Source: Bradyrhizobium sp. CCH5-F6
Lineage (GTDB): Bacteria; Pseudomonadota; Alphaproteobacteria; Rhizobiales; Xanthobacteraceae
Reading direction: 5' to 3'
DNA: 64,000 nt
Assembly (NCBI RefSeq): GCF_001556045.1
Contig: NZ_LSIC01000201.1
Location: 1-64,000 of the forward strand
The notes under the pieces were generated by a model that searched no databases, was not told the DNA's origin, and saw nothing but the letters and a program-made list of their open reading frames with translations. A program made the position numbers and the translations under genes. This document shows positions 26,142 through 34,298 of the stretch, piece after piece. Numbering within the stretch: position 1 is the stretch's first letter; each line of letters opens with the position of its first letter.

Positions 26142-26525
26142 CTACTCGTTGACGGCGGCCTTGGCGTGCTCCGTCTTCTCGACGATGCGGGCCGACTTGC
26201 CGCGCAGGTTGCGGAGGTAATAGAGCTTGGCGCGACGCACCTTGCCGCGGCGCACCACCTTGATCGAGTCGATCATCGGCGACATCACCGGGAACACGCG
26301 CTCGACGCCTTCGCCGTAGGAGATCTTGCGGACGGTGAAGCTCTCGTTGAGGCCACCGCCGGAACGGCCGATGCAGACGCCTTCATAGGCCTGCACGCGG
26401 GTACGTTCGCCTTCGACCACCTTCACGTTGACGATCACGGTGTCGCCGGGACCGAACTCCGGAATGTCCTTGGTGGCGGCGAGCTTGTCGAACTGTTCCT
26501 GCTCGAGCTGCTTGATCAGGTTCAT
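26142..26525 (-). CDS. rplS: 50S ribosomal protein L19
   Basis: 127 residues, standard length. Family motifs are [51 protein letters not shown] and [20 protein letters not shown]. It is a structural protein at the 30S-50S interface. Last gene of the minus-strand order ffh, rpsP, rimM, trmD, rplS, which is the conserved bacterial arrangement, and followed directly by a strong terminator. Confidence 0.97.
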   Translation of the reverse strand: MNLIKQLEQEQFDKLAATKDIPEFGPGDTVIVNVKVVEGERTRVQAYEGVCIGRSGGGLNESFTVRKISYGEGVERVFPVMSPMIDSIKVVRRGKVRRAKLYYLRNLRGKSARIVEKTEHAKAAVNE

Positions 26526-26635
26526 GGGTAAATCTCCATCGGCGCGCCCAGCCTTCGAAACGGGGGGCTGCGCGAAATTCGTCTATCCAGCCATTGCGGA
26601 TGTGGCCGCTCCTATAAGGCAAGCCGGAGCGTTTG

Positions 26636-27354
26636 TCACCCGTCTGTCTTGGTTTTTGGCGTTTTTTGGCCCCTCCCCCGATTCGCGGCTTTTTCCCACA
26701 GATCCGGCCGTCTGGCGGCCGTCAGGGCTTCGGATTCGGCCCGCCGCCAGGCCGCCACCTTGGCGTGGTCGCCGGAGGTCAGGATCTCCGGGATCGGCGC
26801 CCCCTCGAACAGCTGCGGGCGGGTGTATTGGGGGTACTCCAGCAGGCCGTCGGAGAAGCTTTCCTCGGTTCCCGAGGCCTCCTTGCCCATCACCCCCGGC
26901 AGCAGCCGGACGCAGGCGTCGATCAGGGCCAGGGCTGCGATTTCGCCGCCTGAAAGCACGTAGTCGCCGATCGAGACCTCCTCCAGCCCCCGCCCGTCGA
27001 TCACCCGCTGGTCCACCCCCTCAAACCGCCCGCAGACGATCAGGGGGCCGGGGCCTTTTGCCAGCTCCAAGACCCGGGCTTGGGTCAATGGCCGGCCGCG
27101 CGGGCTCATCAAGAGGCGGGGCCGCTCCCGGCGGCCAGAACGTCCGCGCGCAGCACCATGCCCGGGCCGCCGCCGGCCGGGGTGTCGTCGACGCTGCGGT
27201 GGCGGTCGGTCGCGGAGGCCCTGATGTCCCTGGCCTCGAGCTGCCAGAGCCCTCCTGCCAGCGCCCGGCCTGCCAGGCTCACGCCGAGCGGCCCCGGAAA
27301 CATCTCCGGAAACAGCGTCAGCACCGTCGCGCGCCAGGGTGAGGGATTGGTCAT
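26636..27354 (-). pseudogene. trmD: tRNA (guanine-N1)-methyltransferase gene, frameshifted
   Basis: TrmD methylates G37 of tRNAs and is normally essential. Two reading frames carry the two halves. Residues 1-81 (27109-27354: [20 protein letters not shown]... [20 protein letters not shown]) end at a TGA. The rest (26636 to about 27135 in another frame) carries [18 protein letters not shown], then [20 protein letters not shown] and [22 protein letters not shown]. Joining them needs one extra base (or one plus a multiple of three). Relative to relatives as I recall them, about seven residues are missing at the junction, so a deletion of roughly 22 nt, a sequencing error in a GC-rich stretch, or recoding are all possible. 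Position in the rpsP-rimM-trmD-rplS operon is normal. Confidence 0.85.
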
Positions 27355-27368
27355 TGGATCTCAGTTGT

Positions 27369-27519
27369 TGTCGTTCCGGGGCGCGCGGAGCGCGAGCCCG
27401 GAACCCATAACCACCGCAGCCTGTTTTGCGATGATGGAAGCCACCAGTTTAGCCAAAAACCACGGCCTGTGGTTATGGGTCCCCGCCCCCGTGCGCTTTG
27501 CGCACTAGGCGGGGACGAC
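27369..27519. repeat. Class E palindromic repeat between rimM and trmD
   Basis: GTCGTTCCGGGGCGCGCGGA and GCGAGCCCGGAACCCATAACCAC at the left are answered by GTGGTTATGGGTCCCCGCC and GCGCACTAGGCGGGGACGAC at the right. Its right part lies inside the rimM reading frame and supplies the last codons. Related units are at 31552-31682 and 55976-56083. Confidence 0.8.
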
Positions 27520-28048
27520 GCGCGGAGAGATCGCTGCCCCCGTCCTCGCCCTCGATCTCCTGCGGCAGCGCGATCACGACGCGGCCGCCGGCAATGTCGA
27601 CCTCCGGCACCACCGCGTTTGAGAACGGCAGCAGCATCGTCGCGCCCTTCGGCGGCGCGATCTCGATGATGTCGCCGGCGCCGAAATTATGGATCGCGAG
27701 CACGCGGCCGAGCGGCTCGCCATCGGTGGTGACGGCGGCGAGCCCGATCAGGTCGGTGTGGTAATATTCGTCCGCGTCGGTTGCGGGCAACTTTTCGCGC
27801 GGAACGTAGAGCTCGATGCCGTTGAGGTGCTCGGCCTCATCGCGCGTCGTGACGCCCTTGAACGTTGCGACCAGATGATCCCTGGCCTCGCGCGCCGTCG
27901 CGACCTCGAACTGGCGCTTGCCGTCCTTGGACAGCAGCGGGCCGTAGTGCCTGACGGCGAAGGGATCTTCGGTGAAGGTCCAGAGCTTGACCGCACCGCG
28001 CACCCCATGCGCGGCGCCGATCCGCGCGACGCAGACCAGCGCCGACAT
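27473..28048 (-). CDS. rimM: Ribosome maturation factor RimM, C-terminus recoded by a repeat
   Basis: 191 residues. The N-terminal RimM domain ([20 protein letters not shown]) and the C-terminal PRC-barrel ([17 protein letters not shown], then [20 protein letters not shown]) are complete. RimM binds S19 and helps 30S head assembly. The natural protein probably ends near [15 protein letters not shown]. The last ~17 residues ([17 protein letters not shown]) are encoded within the class E repeat, so the repeat insertion replaced the original stop. The gene starts 10 nt after rpsP. Function should be intact because the added tail follows the barrel. Confidence 0.93.
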   Translation of the reverse strand: MSALVCVARIGAAHGVRGAVKLWTFTEDPFAVRHYGPLLSKDGKRQFEVATAREARDHLVATFKGVTTRDEAEHLNGIELYVPREKLPATDADEYYHTDLIGLAAVTTDGEPLGRVLAIHNFGAGDIIEIAPPKGATMLLPFSNAVVPEVDIAGGRVVIALPQEIEGEDGGSDLSARRPRLVRKAHGGGDP

Positions 28049-28057
28049 CGACGGGCC

Positions 28058-28387
28058 TTACTTCGCGGCGGCTTCGGCCTGCGCCTTGCGCTCCTTGCGC
28101 GGCACGGCCTTCTCGGGGTTGTTGCGCGCTTCGCGCTTCTTGACGCCGGCGGCGTCGAGGAAACGCGCCACGCGGTCCGACGGCTGCGCGCCCTTGGCGA
28201 CCCAGGCCTTCACCTTCTCCAGGTCGAGCTTGAGGCGCGCCTCGTTGTCCTTGGGCAGCAGGGGATTGAAATAACCAAGACGCTCGATGAAGCGACCATC
28301 GCGCGGAAAGCGCGAGTCGGCGACGACGACGTGGTAGACGGGACGCTTCTTGGTTCCTGCGCGGGCGAGGCGGATAACGACGGACAT
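28058..28387 (-). CDS. rpsP: 30S ribosomal protein S16
   Basis: 109 residues with the S16 signature [20 protein letters not shown] and [20 protein letters not shown], then a C-terminal Lys/Ala/Glu-rich extension usual in alphaproteobacteria (AEAAAK end). It stabilises the 30S body. It lies between ffh and rimM in the conserved operon. Confidence 0.97.
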   Translation of the reverse strand: MSVVIRLARAGTKKRPVYHVVVADSRFPRDGRFIERLGYFNPLLPKDNEARLKLDLEKVKAWVAKGAQPSDRVARFLDAAGVKKREARNNPEKAVPRKERKAQAEAAAK

Positions 28388-28472
28388 TCAGTTCTCCTTC
28401 AAAGTACGTTTTGTTCGGTTGATTGGTATTTTCGCGCCGCGCGAGACCGTGCGGTCCCTCGCGACGAATTCC

Positions 28473-30020
28473 TCATTTCTTCTTGCCGGGAAATCCGCCG
28501 AGCCCCGGAAGGGTCGGCTTGCCGCTGAGGCCTGTAAGCCCCGGCAAATTCGGCAGGCCCGAGCGAAGACCGGGCGGCAGATCCTTCGGCAGGCTGGGCA
28601 GACCTTGTCCGCCGCCGCTCTGCATCTTCTCCTGCATCGCCTTCATCTCTTCGGGCGAGGGCATCTTCATGCCGCCGCCGAAGCCCATGGCCTGCGCGAT
28701 GCCGGCGAGCGGGCCGCGCTTGCCCGAACCCATCGCCTTCATCACGTCGGCCATGTTCCGGTGCATCTTGAGCAGCTTGTTGACCTGCTCGACGCTCTGG
28801 CCGGACCCTGCGGCGATGCGCTTCTTGCGGCTGGCCTTGAGCAGGTCGGGATGCCGGCGCTCCTCGCGCGTCATGGAATCGATGATCGCGACCTGGCGCT
28901 TCAGGATCTTGTCGTCGATGCCGGCCGCCGCGATCTGGTTCTTCATCTTGGAGATGCCGGGCATCATGCCCATCAGCCCGCTGATGCCGCCCATGTTCGC
29001 CATCTGCAGCAGCTGCTCGCGCATGTCGTTGAGGTCGAACTGACCCTTGCGCATGCGCTCGGCCGTGCGCGCGGCCTTCTCGGCGTCGATGTTGGCGGCG
29101 GCGCGCTCGACCAGCGACACCACGTCGCCCATGCCGAGGATGCGGCCCGCGATACGATCGGGATGGAAATCCTCCAGCGCGTCGGTTTTTTCTCCGGTGC
29201 CGAGCAGCTTGATCGGCTTGCCGGTGACCGCGCGCATCGACAGCGCGGCGCCGCCGCGGCCGTCGCCGTCTACACGTGTCAGCACGATGCCGGTGAGACC
29301 GACGCGCTGATCGAACGCGCGCGCGAGATTCACGGCGTCCTGGCCGGTGAGACTGTCGGCGACCAGCAGCACTTCATGCGGATTGGCGGCGGCTTTGATC
29401 GCGGCCGCCTCCGCCATCATGTCTTCGTCGAGCGTGGTGCGGCCGGCGGTGTCGAGCAGCACGACGTCGTAGCCGCCGAGCTTGCCGGCCTCGAGCGCGC
29501 GCTTGGCGATCTGCGGCGGCTGCTGGCCTGCAACGATCGGGAGGGTCGGAATGTCGAGGTCGCGGCCGAGCACGGCGAGCTGCTCCATCGCCGCCGGGCG
29601 ATAGACGTCGAGCGAGGCCATCAGCACCTTGCGCTTGTCGCGCTGGACCAGGCGGCGGGCGAGCTTCGCGGTGGTGGTGGTCTTGCCGGAGCCTTGCAGG
29701 CCGACCATCATGATCGGCACCGGCGGCACGGAATTGACGTCGATGGTCTGGCCTTCGCTACCCAGCGTGTTGACCAGCTCGTCATGGACGATCTTGACCA
29801 CCATCTGGCCGGGCGTGACCGACTTGACGACGGTGGCGCCGATCGCCTGCTCGCGGACGCGCTCGGTGAAGCTGCGCACCACCTCGAGGGCAACGTCGGC
29901 TTCCAGCAGCGCGCGGCGCACCTCGCGCATCGCGGCGTCGACGTCCTTTTCGGTCAGCGCACCGCGCCCCGTCAGACGATCGAGAATGCCGCCAAGCCGT
30001 TCCGACAGATTGTCGAACAA
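28473..30020 (-). CDS. ffh: Signal recognition particle protein Ffh
   Basis: 515 residues. N domain 1-90, G domain 100-295 with GLQGSGKTTTTAKLA, DTAGRTTLDEDMM and TRVDGDGRGG, then the Met-rich M domain (about 320-455) and a Gly/Pro/Leu-rich tail (GGQGLPSLPKDLPPGLRSG and following) longer than in E. coli. With the 4.5S RNA it targets nascent inner-membrane proteins to FtsY, whose gene is about 8 kb away at 37853. First gene of the rpsP-rimM-trmD-rplS operon. I did not find the SRP RNA gene in the window. Confidence 0.97.
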   Translation of the reverse strand: MFDNLSERLGGILDRLTGRGALTEKDVDAAMREVRRALLEADVALEVVRSFTERVREQAIGATVVKSVTPGQMVVKIVHDELVNTLGSEGQTIDVNSVPPVPIMMVGLQGSGKTTTTAKLARRLVQRDKRKVLMASLDVYRPAAMEQLAVLGRDLDIPTLPIVAGQQPPQIAKRALEAGKLGGYDVVLLDTAGRTTLDEDMMAEAAAIKAAANPHEVLLVADSLTGQDAVNLARAFDQRVGLTGIVLTRVDGDGRGGAALSMRAVTGKPIKLLGTGEKTDALEDFHPDRIAGRILGMGDVVSLVERAAANIDAEKAARTAERMRKGQFDLNDMREQLLQMANMGGISGLMGMMPGISKMKNQIAAAGIDDKILKRQVAIIDSMTREERRHPDLLKASRKKRIAAGSGQSVEQVNKLLKMHRNMADVMKAMGSGKRGPLAGIAQAMGFGGGMKMPSPEEMKAMQEKMQSGGGQGLPSLPKDLPPGLRSGLPNLPGLTGLSGKPTLPGLGGFPGKKK

Positions 30021-30077
30021 TGCCGTTGTCCTGTTGCTGTCCTCCCGAAGGGGAGAAGCGCTCCGTATTCTCCATTT

Positions 30078-30177
30078 TCATGCCCCGCGCAGGCGGGGCA
30101 TCCAGTACGCCGCAGCTTCTCGGTTCCAGCCGAGCCATCTCGGAGCACTGGATCCCCCGCCTGCGCGGGGGATGACC
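30078..30177. repeat. Class A palindromic intergenic repeat
   Basis: The left hairpin is ATGCCCCGCGCAGGCGGGGCAT; the right is ATCCCCCGCCTGCGCGGGGGAT followed by GACCA. The core words CCAGTACGCCGCAGCTTCTC and CACTGGATC match the other class A copies. It lies upstream of ffh. Confidence 0.85.
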
Positions 30178-30546
30178 ACTTCCTTGGCCAAACGATCTTC
30201 CAAACACCTTTGCGCCCGAGGGCGCACAGCGCTGTCGGGCGTTGACCTCCGGTCCTAAGACCGGTCGGCGGGTCGAAAAGAAAGCCTTTCCGAGAAAGTG
30301 GCGGGGTTAAACGCCGCTCCCGCCCAAATGTCAAGGAAAGTTAGGGTGCCGGGGCGCGCTTGGTAAGGCAAGGCACTGAAAAATATGACCTTTTTGGCCG
30401 CGGGTTCCTTTTCTGCCAGCCCGGCCCATATAGCCGGTGATGTCTTACCGTCCGACTATCCTTACGAGCCTGCCGGTCGCCCGACTCTTGGGGGCTGCTC
30501 GCCGGCGCCGGTGCTCTGGTCGGCATCCTCGCTCTGGATCTTCCGC
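30178..30546. other. Intergenic region between ffh and the MBL-fold gene
   Basis: A 369 bp stretch containing a small hairpin (CCGGTC, loop CTAA, GACCGG near 30250-30265) and an AT-richer portion near 30310-30400 likely to hold the divergent promoters. From 30439 an ATG-led frame, then a shifted frame, encodes a hydrophobic stretch (GLLAGAGALVGILAL) just before the hydrolase start, which may be the remains of an N-terminal membrane anchor. Confidence 0.4.
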
Positions 30547-31527
30547 ATGAAAACCGATGACGGCCCCGGCTCCGACCATTTCAACGGCCTGCACTTCTTC
30601 GATCCGGACGGGGCGCCGCCGAAATCGCTTCGCGAGGTGCTGCGCTGGCAGTTCGGCGGCAAGCGCCAGCGCGCGACCTGGCCGGAATGGGCGCCCAGCC
30701 CGCATGCCGACACCCCGCCGGAGCGCGTCGAGGGCGACAAGGTGCGGCTCTCTTTCGTCGGCCACGCCAGCTGGCTGATCCAGGCCGGCGGTCTCAACAT
30801 CCTGGTCGATCCGGTCTGGTCGATGCGGGCCTCGCCGGTCGCCTGGGCCGGGCCGAAGCGGCACAACGATCCCGGCATCGCCTTCGAGAAGCTGCCGAAG
30901 ATCGATGTCGTGCTGGTCTCGCATGGACACTACGATCATCTGGATATCGCGACGCTGTCGCGGCTGACCAAGAATTTTGCCCCGCGCGTCGTCACCCCGC
31001 TCGGCAACGACGTCACGATGCGCGGCGCCGATCCCACGATCAAGGTCGAGGCCTTCGACTGGCACGACCGTGTCGAGCTCGGCAGCGGCATCGCCGTGCA
31101 TCTGGTGCCGACACGGCATTGGACCGCGCGCGGCCTGTTCGATCGCAACAAGGCGCTGTGGGCGAGCTTCGTGCTGGAGACGCCGGCGGGCAGGGTCTAC
31201 GTCGTCTGCGATTCCGGCTATGGCGACGGCCGGCACTTCCGCCGCGTCGCCGAAAGACATGGGCCACTGCGCCTCGCGATTCTCCCGATCGGCGCTTACG
31301 AGCCGCGCTGGTTCATGCGCGACCAGCACATGAACCCGGAAGATGCCGTGAAGGCGCTGCTCGACTGCGGCGCGCAGGACGCGCTCGGGCACCATCACGG
31401 CACGTTCCAGCTGACGGATGAAGCGATCGATGCGCCGGCGAAAGCACTTGTCGAAGCGCTCGATGCCGTGAAGATCCCGCAGGAGCGGTTCGTGGCGATG
31501 AAGCCCGGGCAGGTGGTGGAGATTTAG
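30547..31527 (+). CDS. MBL-fold metallohydrolase (NAPE-PLD/UlaG-like)
   Basis: 326 residues from the ATG at 30547 (MKTDDGPGSDHFNGLHFFDP). It has the beta-lactamase fold: the zinc motif HGHYDHLD (SHGHYDHLDIATL), FVGHASWLIQAGGLNILVDP, and later His/Asp ligands in RHWTARGLFDRNKALWASFV, CDSGYGDGRHFRRVA and ALGHHHGTFQL. The arrangement matches N-acyl-phosphatidylethanolamine phospholipase D-like enzymes and UlaG. The substrate is unknown; phospholipid or phosphodiester cleavage is possible. The Shine-Dalgarno is weak. Upstream sequence in other frames resembles a hydrophobic anchor, so the N-terminus may have been altered by frameshift. Confidence 0.85.
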   Translation: MKTDDGPGSDHFNGLHFFDPDGAPPKSLREVLRWQFGGKRQRATWPEWAPSPHADTPPERVEGDKVRLSFVGHASWLIQAGGLNILVDPVWSMRASPVAWAGPKRHNDPGIAFEKLPKIDVVLVSHGHYDHLDIATLSRLTKNFAPRVVTPLGNDVTMRGADPTIKVEAFDWHDRVELGSGIAVHLVPTRHWTARGLFDRNKALWASFVLETPAGRVYVVCDSGYGDGRHFRRVAERHGPLRLAILPIGAYEPRWFMRDQHMNPEDAVKALLDCGAQDALGHHHGTFQLTDEAIDAPAKALVEALDAVKIPQERFVAMKPGQVVEI

Positions 31528-31551
31528 CAGAGAGTTCTCGTCATTCTCCGC

Positions 31552-31682
31552 CGTCGTCCCGGACAAGCGCAGCGCAGATCCGGGACCCATACCCACAGGG
31601 AGATGTTTGACCAAGACTCGGAGTGGGAGCCAGGCCCCACACTCCTTCCTGTGGTATGGGGGCCGGCCTTCGCCGGGACGAC
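31552..31682. repeat. Class E palindromic repeat
   Basis: GTCGTCCCGGACAAGCGCAG and GATCCGGGACCCATACCCAC at the left, and GTGGTATGGGGGCCGGCCTT and CGCCGGGACGAC at the right. An inner pair (GAGTGGGAGCCAGG / CCCCACACTCC) forms a third hairpin. It lies between convergent MBL hydrolase and SIMPL genes. Confidence 0.8.
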
Positions 31683-31710
31683 CCCGTTGTTGTCGCGAAC
31701 AGAGTGCCTT

Positions 31711-32427
31711 TTACTGCCCCGGCTTGATCGCCCAGCTCACATTCACCGTCACCGACAGCGTCTCCTCGCCAGGGGCGACCGCGGCCTGCGGTGCTGCGGC
31801 CATTGGCGACGCCATGCGGCCCTTGAACAGCGGCACCGGGCCACCGCCCTCGGTGACGCTGAGCGGCGCACCCAGCGTCACGCCGGTGGCCTTGGCATAG
31901 ACCTCCGCCTTGCGTCGCGCATCGGCGATCGCCTGCTCACGCGCATCGTCGAGCAGCTTTGACGCCTGGGTCACCTCGAACGAGATGTTGCCGATGTCGT
32001 TGGTGCCGGCGCTGACCAGCGTGTCGATGATGCCGGCCACCTTGGTCACGTCGCGAATCTTCACGGTGACGCGGTTGCTCGCGCGGAAGCCGACCACTGG
32101 CGAAGCGCCGGTGGATTTGTTCTGGCCGTATTGCGGCTGCAGCGACAGCCGCGAGGTCTGGTAGTCCTTCTCGGCGATCCCTGCGCCTTTCAGCGCCAGC
32201 AGCACCTTGCCCATCGCGGCGTTGTTGGCATCGGAGGCTTCCTTCGCCGTTCTGGCGTCGTTGGCGACGCCGGCATCGATTTGCGCCAGATCGGGCGCCG
32301 CCGAAATCGTGGCTTCGCCGCTCACCGAAATGGCGGATGGAAAGTCGTCGGCGCGCGCGGGCGCCGTCAGCAGTGCGGTGGCGAATACGGCGGCGGCGAG
32401 CAGGGCAGGCTTTTTCATCATTCTCAC
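31711..32427 (-). CDS. Periplasmic SIMPL (DUF541) domain protein
   Basis: 238 residues from GTG at 32427 (ATGs at 32421 and 32418 are alternatives). The signal peptide is KKPALLAAAVFATALLTAPA with cleavage after ARA. The SIMPL domain fills the rest: ISVSGEATISAAPDLAQIDAG, SRLSLQPQY, VGFRASNRVTVKIRDVTKV, ARRKAEVYAKATGVTLGAPL and SVTVNVSWAI. Members are oligomeric periplasmic proteins linked to oxidative-stress tolerance. The start overlaps the stop of the upstream GyrI-like gene by 4 nt (GTGA), so both are co-translated. Confidence 0.87.
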   Translation of the reverse strand: MRMMKKPALLAAAVFATALLTAPARADDFPSAISVSGEATISAAPDLAQIDAGVANDARTAKEASDANNAAMGKVLLALKGAGIAEKDYQTSRLSLQPQYGQNKSTGASPVVGFRASNRVTVKIRDVTKVAGIIDTLVSAGTNDIGNISFEVTQASKLLDDAREQAIADARRKAEVYAKATGVTLGAPLSVTEGGGPVPLFKGRMASPMAAAPQAAVAPGEETLSVTVNVSWAIKPGQ

Positions 32428-33188
32428 TTCAGCGGCACGAAAACATTGATCACGAGCTTGTCCTCGGCCGTCTTCAGCGGATCGGTGAGGTACTCCTCGA
32501 TGAAGGTGTCCTTGGCTTCCAGCCTCTTGTCGTCGAGGTGATTGGTGATCGCCTCATAGGTGTTGTCCATGTTGTCGTAGGAGCCGCGATGGACGAATTT
32601 CAGCGCCTTGCCTTCCGGCGATTTGCCGATGCTCATGTCCTTGGGCAGGTTCTTGGGATCCTGGTCGACCGGGATCTCGGCAAGGAAGGTGAAGCCGGTG
32701 TCGTCGGTCGAGGTGTAGACGATCATCGAGTTGCCGGCTTGCTTGATGCCCTGCTTGTCCAGCAGCGTGTTGAGGGCCTTGAAGGCATCGATCAGCGTGT
32801 CGAAGGCCGAGTCCCAATTGGCAGTGCCCTTGACCATCACGACCTTCCTGGACTCGAGCGTAGTCTCGAGGCCGAAGGGATCGGCGGTCTGCACCGGAGC
32901 GGGGGTTGCGGCCGCCGCGGGCGGGGGCGTTGCCGGGCCGGGTGAAGCGCTGGCTGCGGGCGAAGGCGTCGCGGCCGGGGAAGGCGAGGCACTGGCCGCC
33001 GGCGCCGGGCTCGCCGCCGGGGCTGGCGAGGCGCTTGCCGCGGGGGCGGGTGCCGCCGACGGCGCAGGCGAGGGGCTTGCCGACGCGGCCGGCGCCGGGC
33101 TGGGTGTCTGTGCCGGAGCCCCGGACAGGCCAATCATGGCCGCCGCCGGGATCAGCGCGGCCAGAGCGAAACGGCGAAAACCAGTCAT
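32424..33188 (-). CDS. Secreted GyrI-like (effector-binding) domain protein with Ala/Ser/Pro linker
   Basis: 254 residues from the ATG at 33188 with a strong GGGGAGA Shine-Dalgarno. Signal peptide about 1-26 (cleavage after APA). Residues 28-102 form a low-complexity linker of ASPAP/ASPSP-type units. Residues 105-254 form a GyrI/AraC-effector-binding-like domain (ESRKVVMVKGTANWDSAFDT, then FTFLAEIPVDQDP and FVHRGSYDNMDNTYEAITNH), with IEEYLTDPLKTAEDKLVINV near the end. That fold binds small molecules and usually serves transcription factors or heme/SOUL-type proteins; an exported version is unusual. The linker may span periplasm or peptidoglycan. Co-translated with the SIMPL protein. Confidence 0.8.
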   Translation of the reverse strand: MTGFRRFALAALIPAAAMIGLSGAPAQTPSPAPAASASPSPAPSAAPAPAASASPAPAASPAPAASASPSPAATPSPAASASPGPATPPPAAAATPAPVQTADPFGLETTLESRKVVMVKGTANWDSAFDTLIDAFKALNTLLDKQGIKQAGNSMIVYTSTDDTGFTFLAEIPVDQDPKNLPKDMSIGKSPEGKALKFVHRGSYDNMDNTYEAITNHLDDKRLEAKDTFIEEYLTDPLKTAEDKLVINVFVPLK

Positions 33189-33200
33189 TCTATTCTCCCC

Positions 33201-33261
33201 AAGGCCTTGATCCACCATGGCCTCATTCATCAAGGCCTTACCCACCAAGGCCTCAATCCGG
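33201..33261. repeat. 15-16 bp imperfect tandem repeat
   Basis: Four consecutive units beginning AAGGCCTTGATCCACC, ATGGCCTCATTCATC, AAGGCCTTACCCACC and AAGGCCTCAATCCGG, in the 5' untranslated region of the GyrI-like gene directly upstream of its Shine-Dalgarno. Could be a slippage array or a set of half-sites. Confidence 0.6.
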
Positions 33262-33422
33262 CCGCGCGTCCGGGTTCGCGCGAACCGCGCCGTTCTAACA
33301 CGCGAGTGCCGAATTCGTCCCATGACAGATGCGTCATGGCCGATGTCCTGCCTTGCGGCCGCAAGTCACTGGCCAAGCGGGCAAGTATCGCCATATAAGG
33401 CAGGCGAAATTCGGGAATTTTC

Positions 33423-34298
33423 ATGAGCGCGCTGGCCAATCACGCATTTGCCAAGATGAACGGCATCGGCAACGAGATCGTCGTCGTCGACATGCGCGAT
33501 TCCACGGCAAAGGTGACGCCGGACGATGCGCGCGCCGTGGCGTCCGCCCAGGGCGGCGTGCCCTATGACCAGCTCATGGTGCTCCAGAAGCCGCGGCTGG
33601 ACGGCACCGAGGCGTTCATCAGCATCTACAACAATGACGGCTCCGAGGCCGGTGCCTGCGGCAACGGCATGCGCTGCGTGGTGCGCCGCATCTTCGAGAA
33701 GACCGGGCAGACCACGGCGACCTTCGAGACGGCCGCCGGCCTGCTCAATGCCTGGCAGGGTCCGGCGGCCGATCTCTACACCGTCGACATGGGTGCGCCG
33801 AAGTTCGGCTGGCAGGACATTCCGCTGGCGGAGGAGTTTCGCGACACCCGCTACATCGAATTGCAGATCGGGCCGATTGACAATCCGATCCTGCATTCGC
33901 CCTCCGTGGTGAGCATGGGCAATCCGCATGCGGTGTTCTGGGTCGACGACGTCAACGCCTATGACCTCGAACGTTTCGGTCCGTTGCTGGAAAACCATCC
34001 GATCTTTCCCGAACGGGCGAACATCACGCTCGCTCATATCGTCGATCGCGAGCACATCACGATCCGCACCTGGGAACGGGGCGCCGGCCTCACCAGGGCA
34101 TGCGGGTCGGCGGCTTGCGCCACGGCCGTCGCCGCGGCGCGGCTGAAGCGCGCCGAGCGCAAGGTCGAGATCACCTTGCCCGGCGGCAAGCTCGGCATCG
34201 AATGGCGCGAGCGCGACGACCACGTGCTGATGACGGGCACCGCGACCTTCGAATATGAGGGCCGTTTCGATCCGGCGCTGTTCGCGCCTGTCGCCTGA
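33423..34298 (+). CDS. dapF: Diaminopimelate epimerase
   Basis: 291 residues. It converts LL- to meso-diaminopimelate for lysine and peptidoglycan. The catalytic cysteine pair is present: Cys79 in [11 protein letters not shown] and Cys227 in [14 protein letters not shown]. Other family strings are [15 protein letters not shown] and [12 protein letters not shown]. The stop overlaps the mtaB start (ATGG after TGA, sharing one base), so the two are co-transcribed, a conserved arrangement in Rhizobiales. Confidence 0.97.
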   Translation: MSALANHAFAKMNGIGNEIVVVDMRDSTAKVTPDDARAVASAQGGVPYDQLMVLQKPRLDGTEAFISIYNNDGSEAGACGNGMRCVVRRIFEKTGQTTATFETAAGLLNAWQGPAADLYTVDMGAPKFGWQDIPLAEEFRDTRYIELQIGPIDNPILHSPSVVSMGNPHAVFWVDDVNAYDLERFGPLLENHPIFPERANITLAHIVDREHITIRTWERGAGLTRACGSAACATAVAAARLKRAERKVEITLPGGKLGIEWRERDDHVLMTGTATFEYEGRFDPALFAPVA

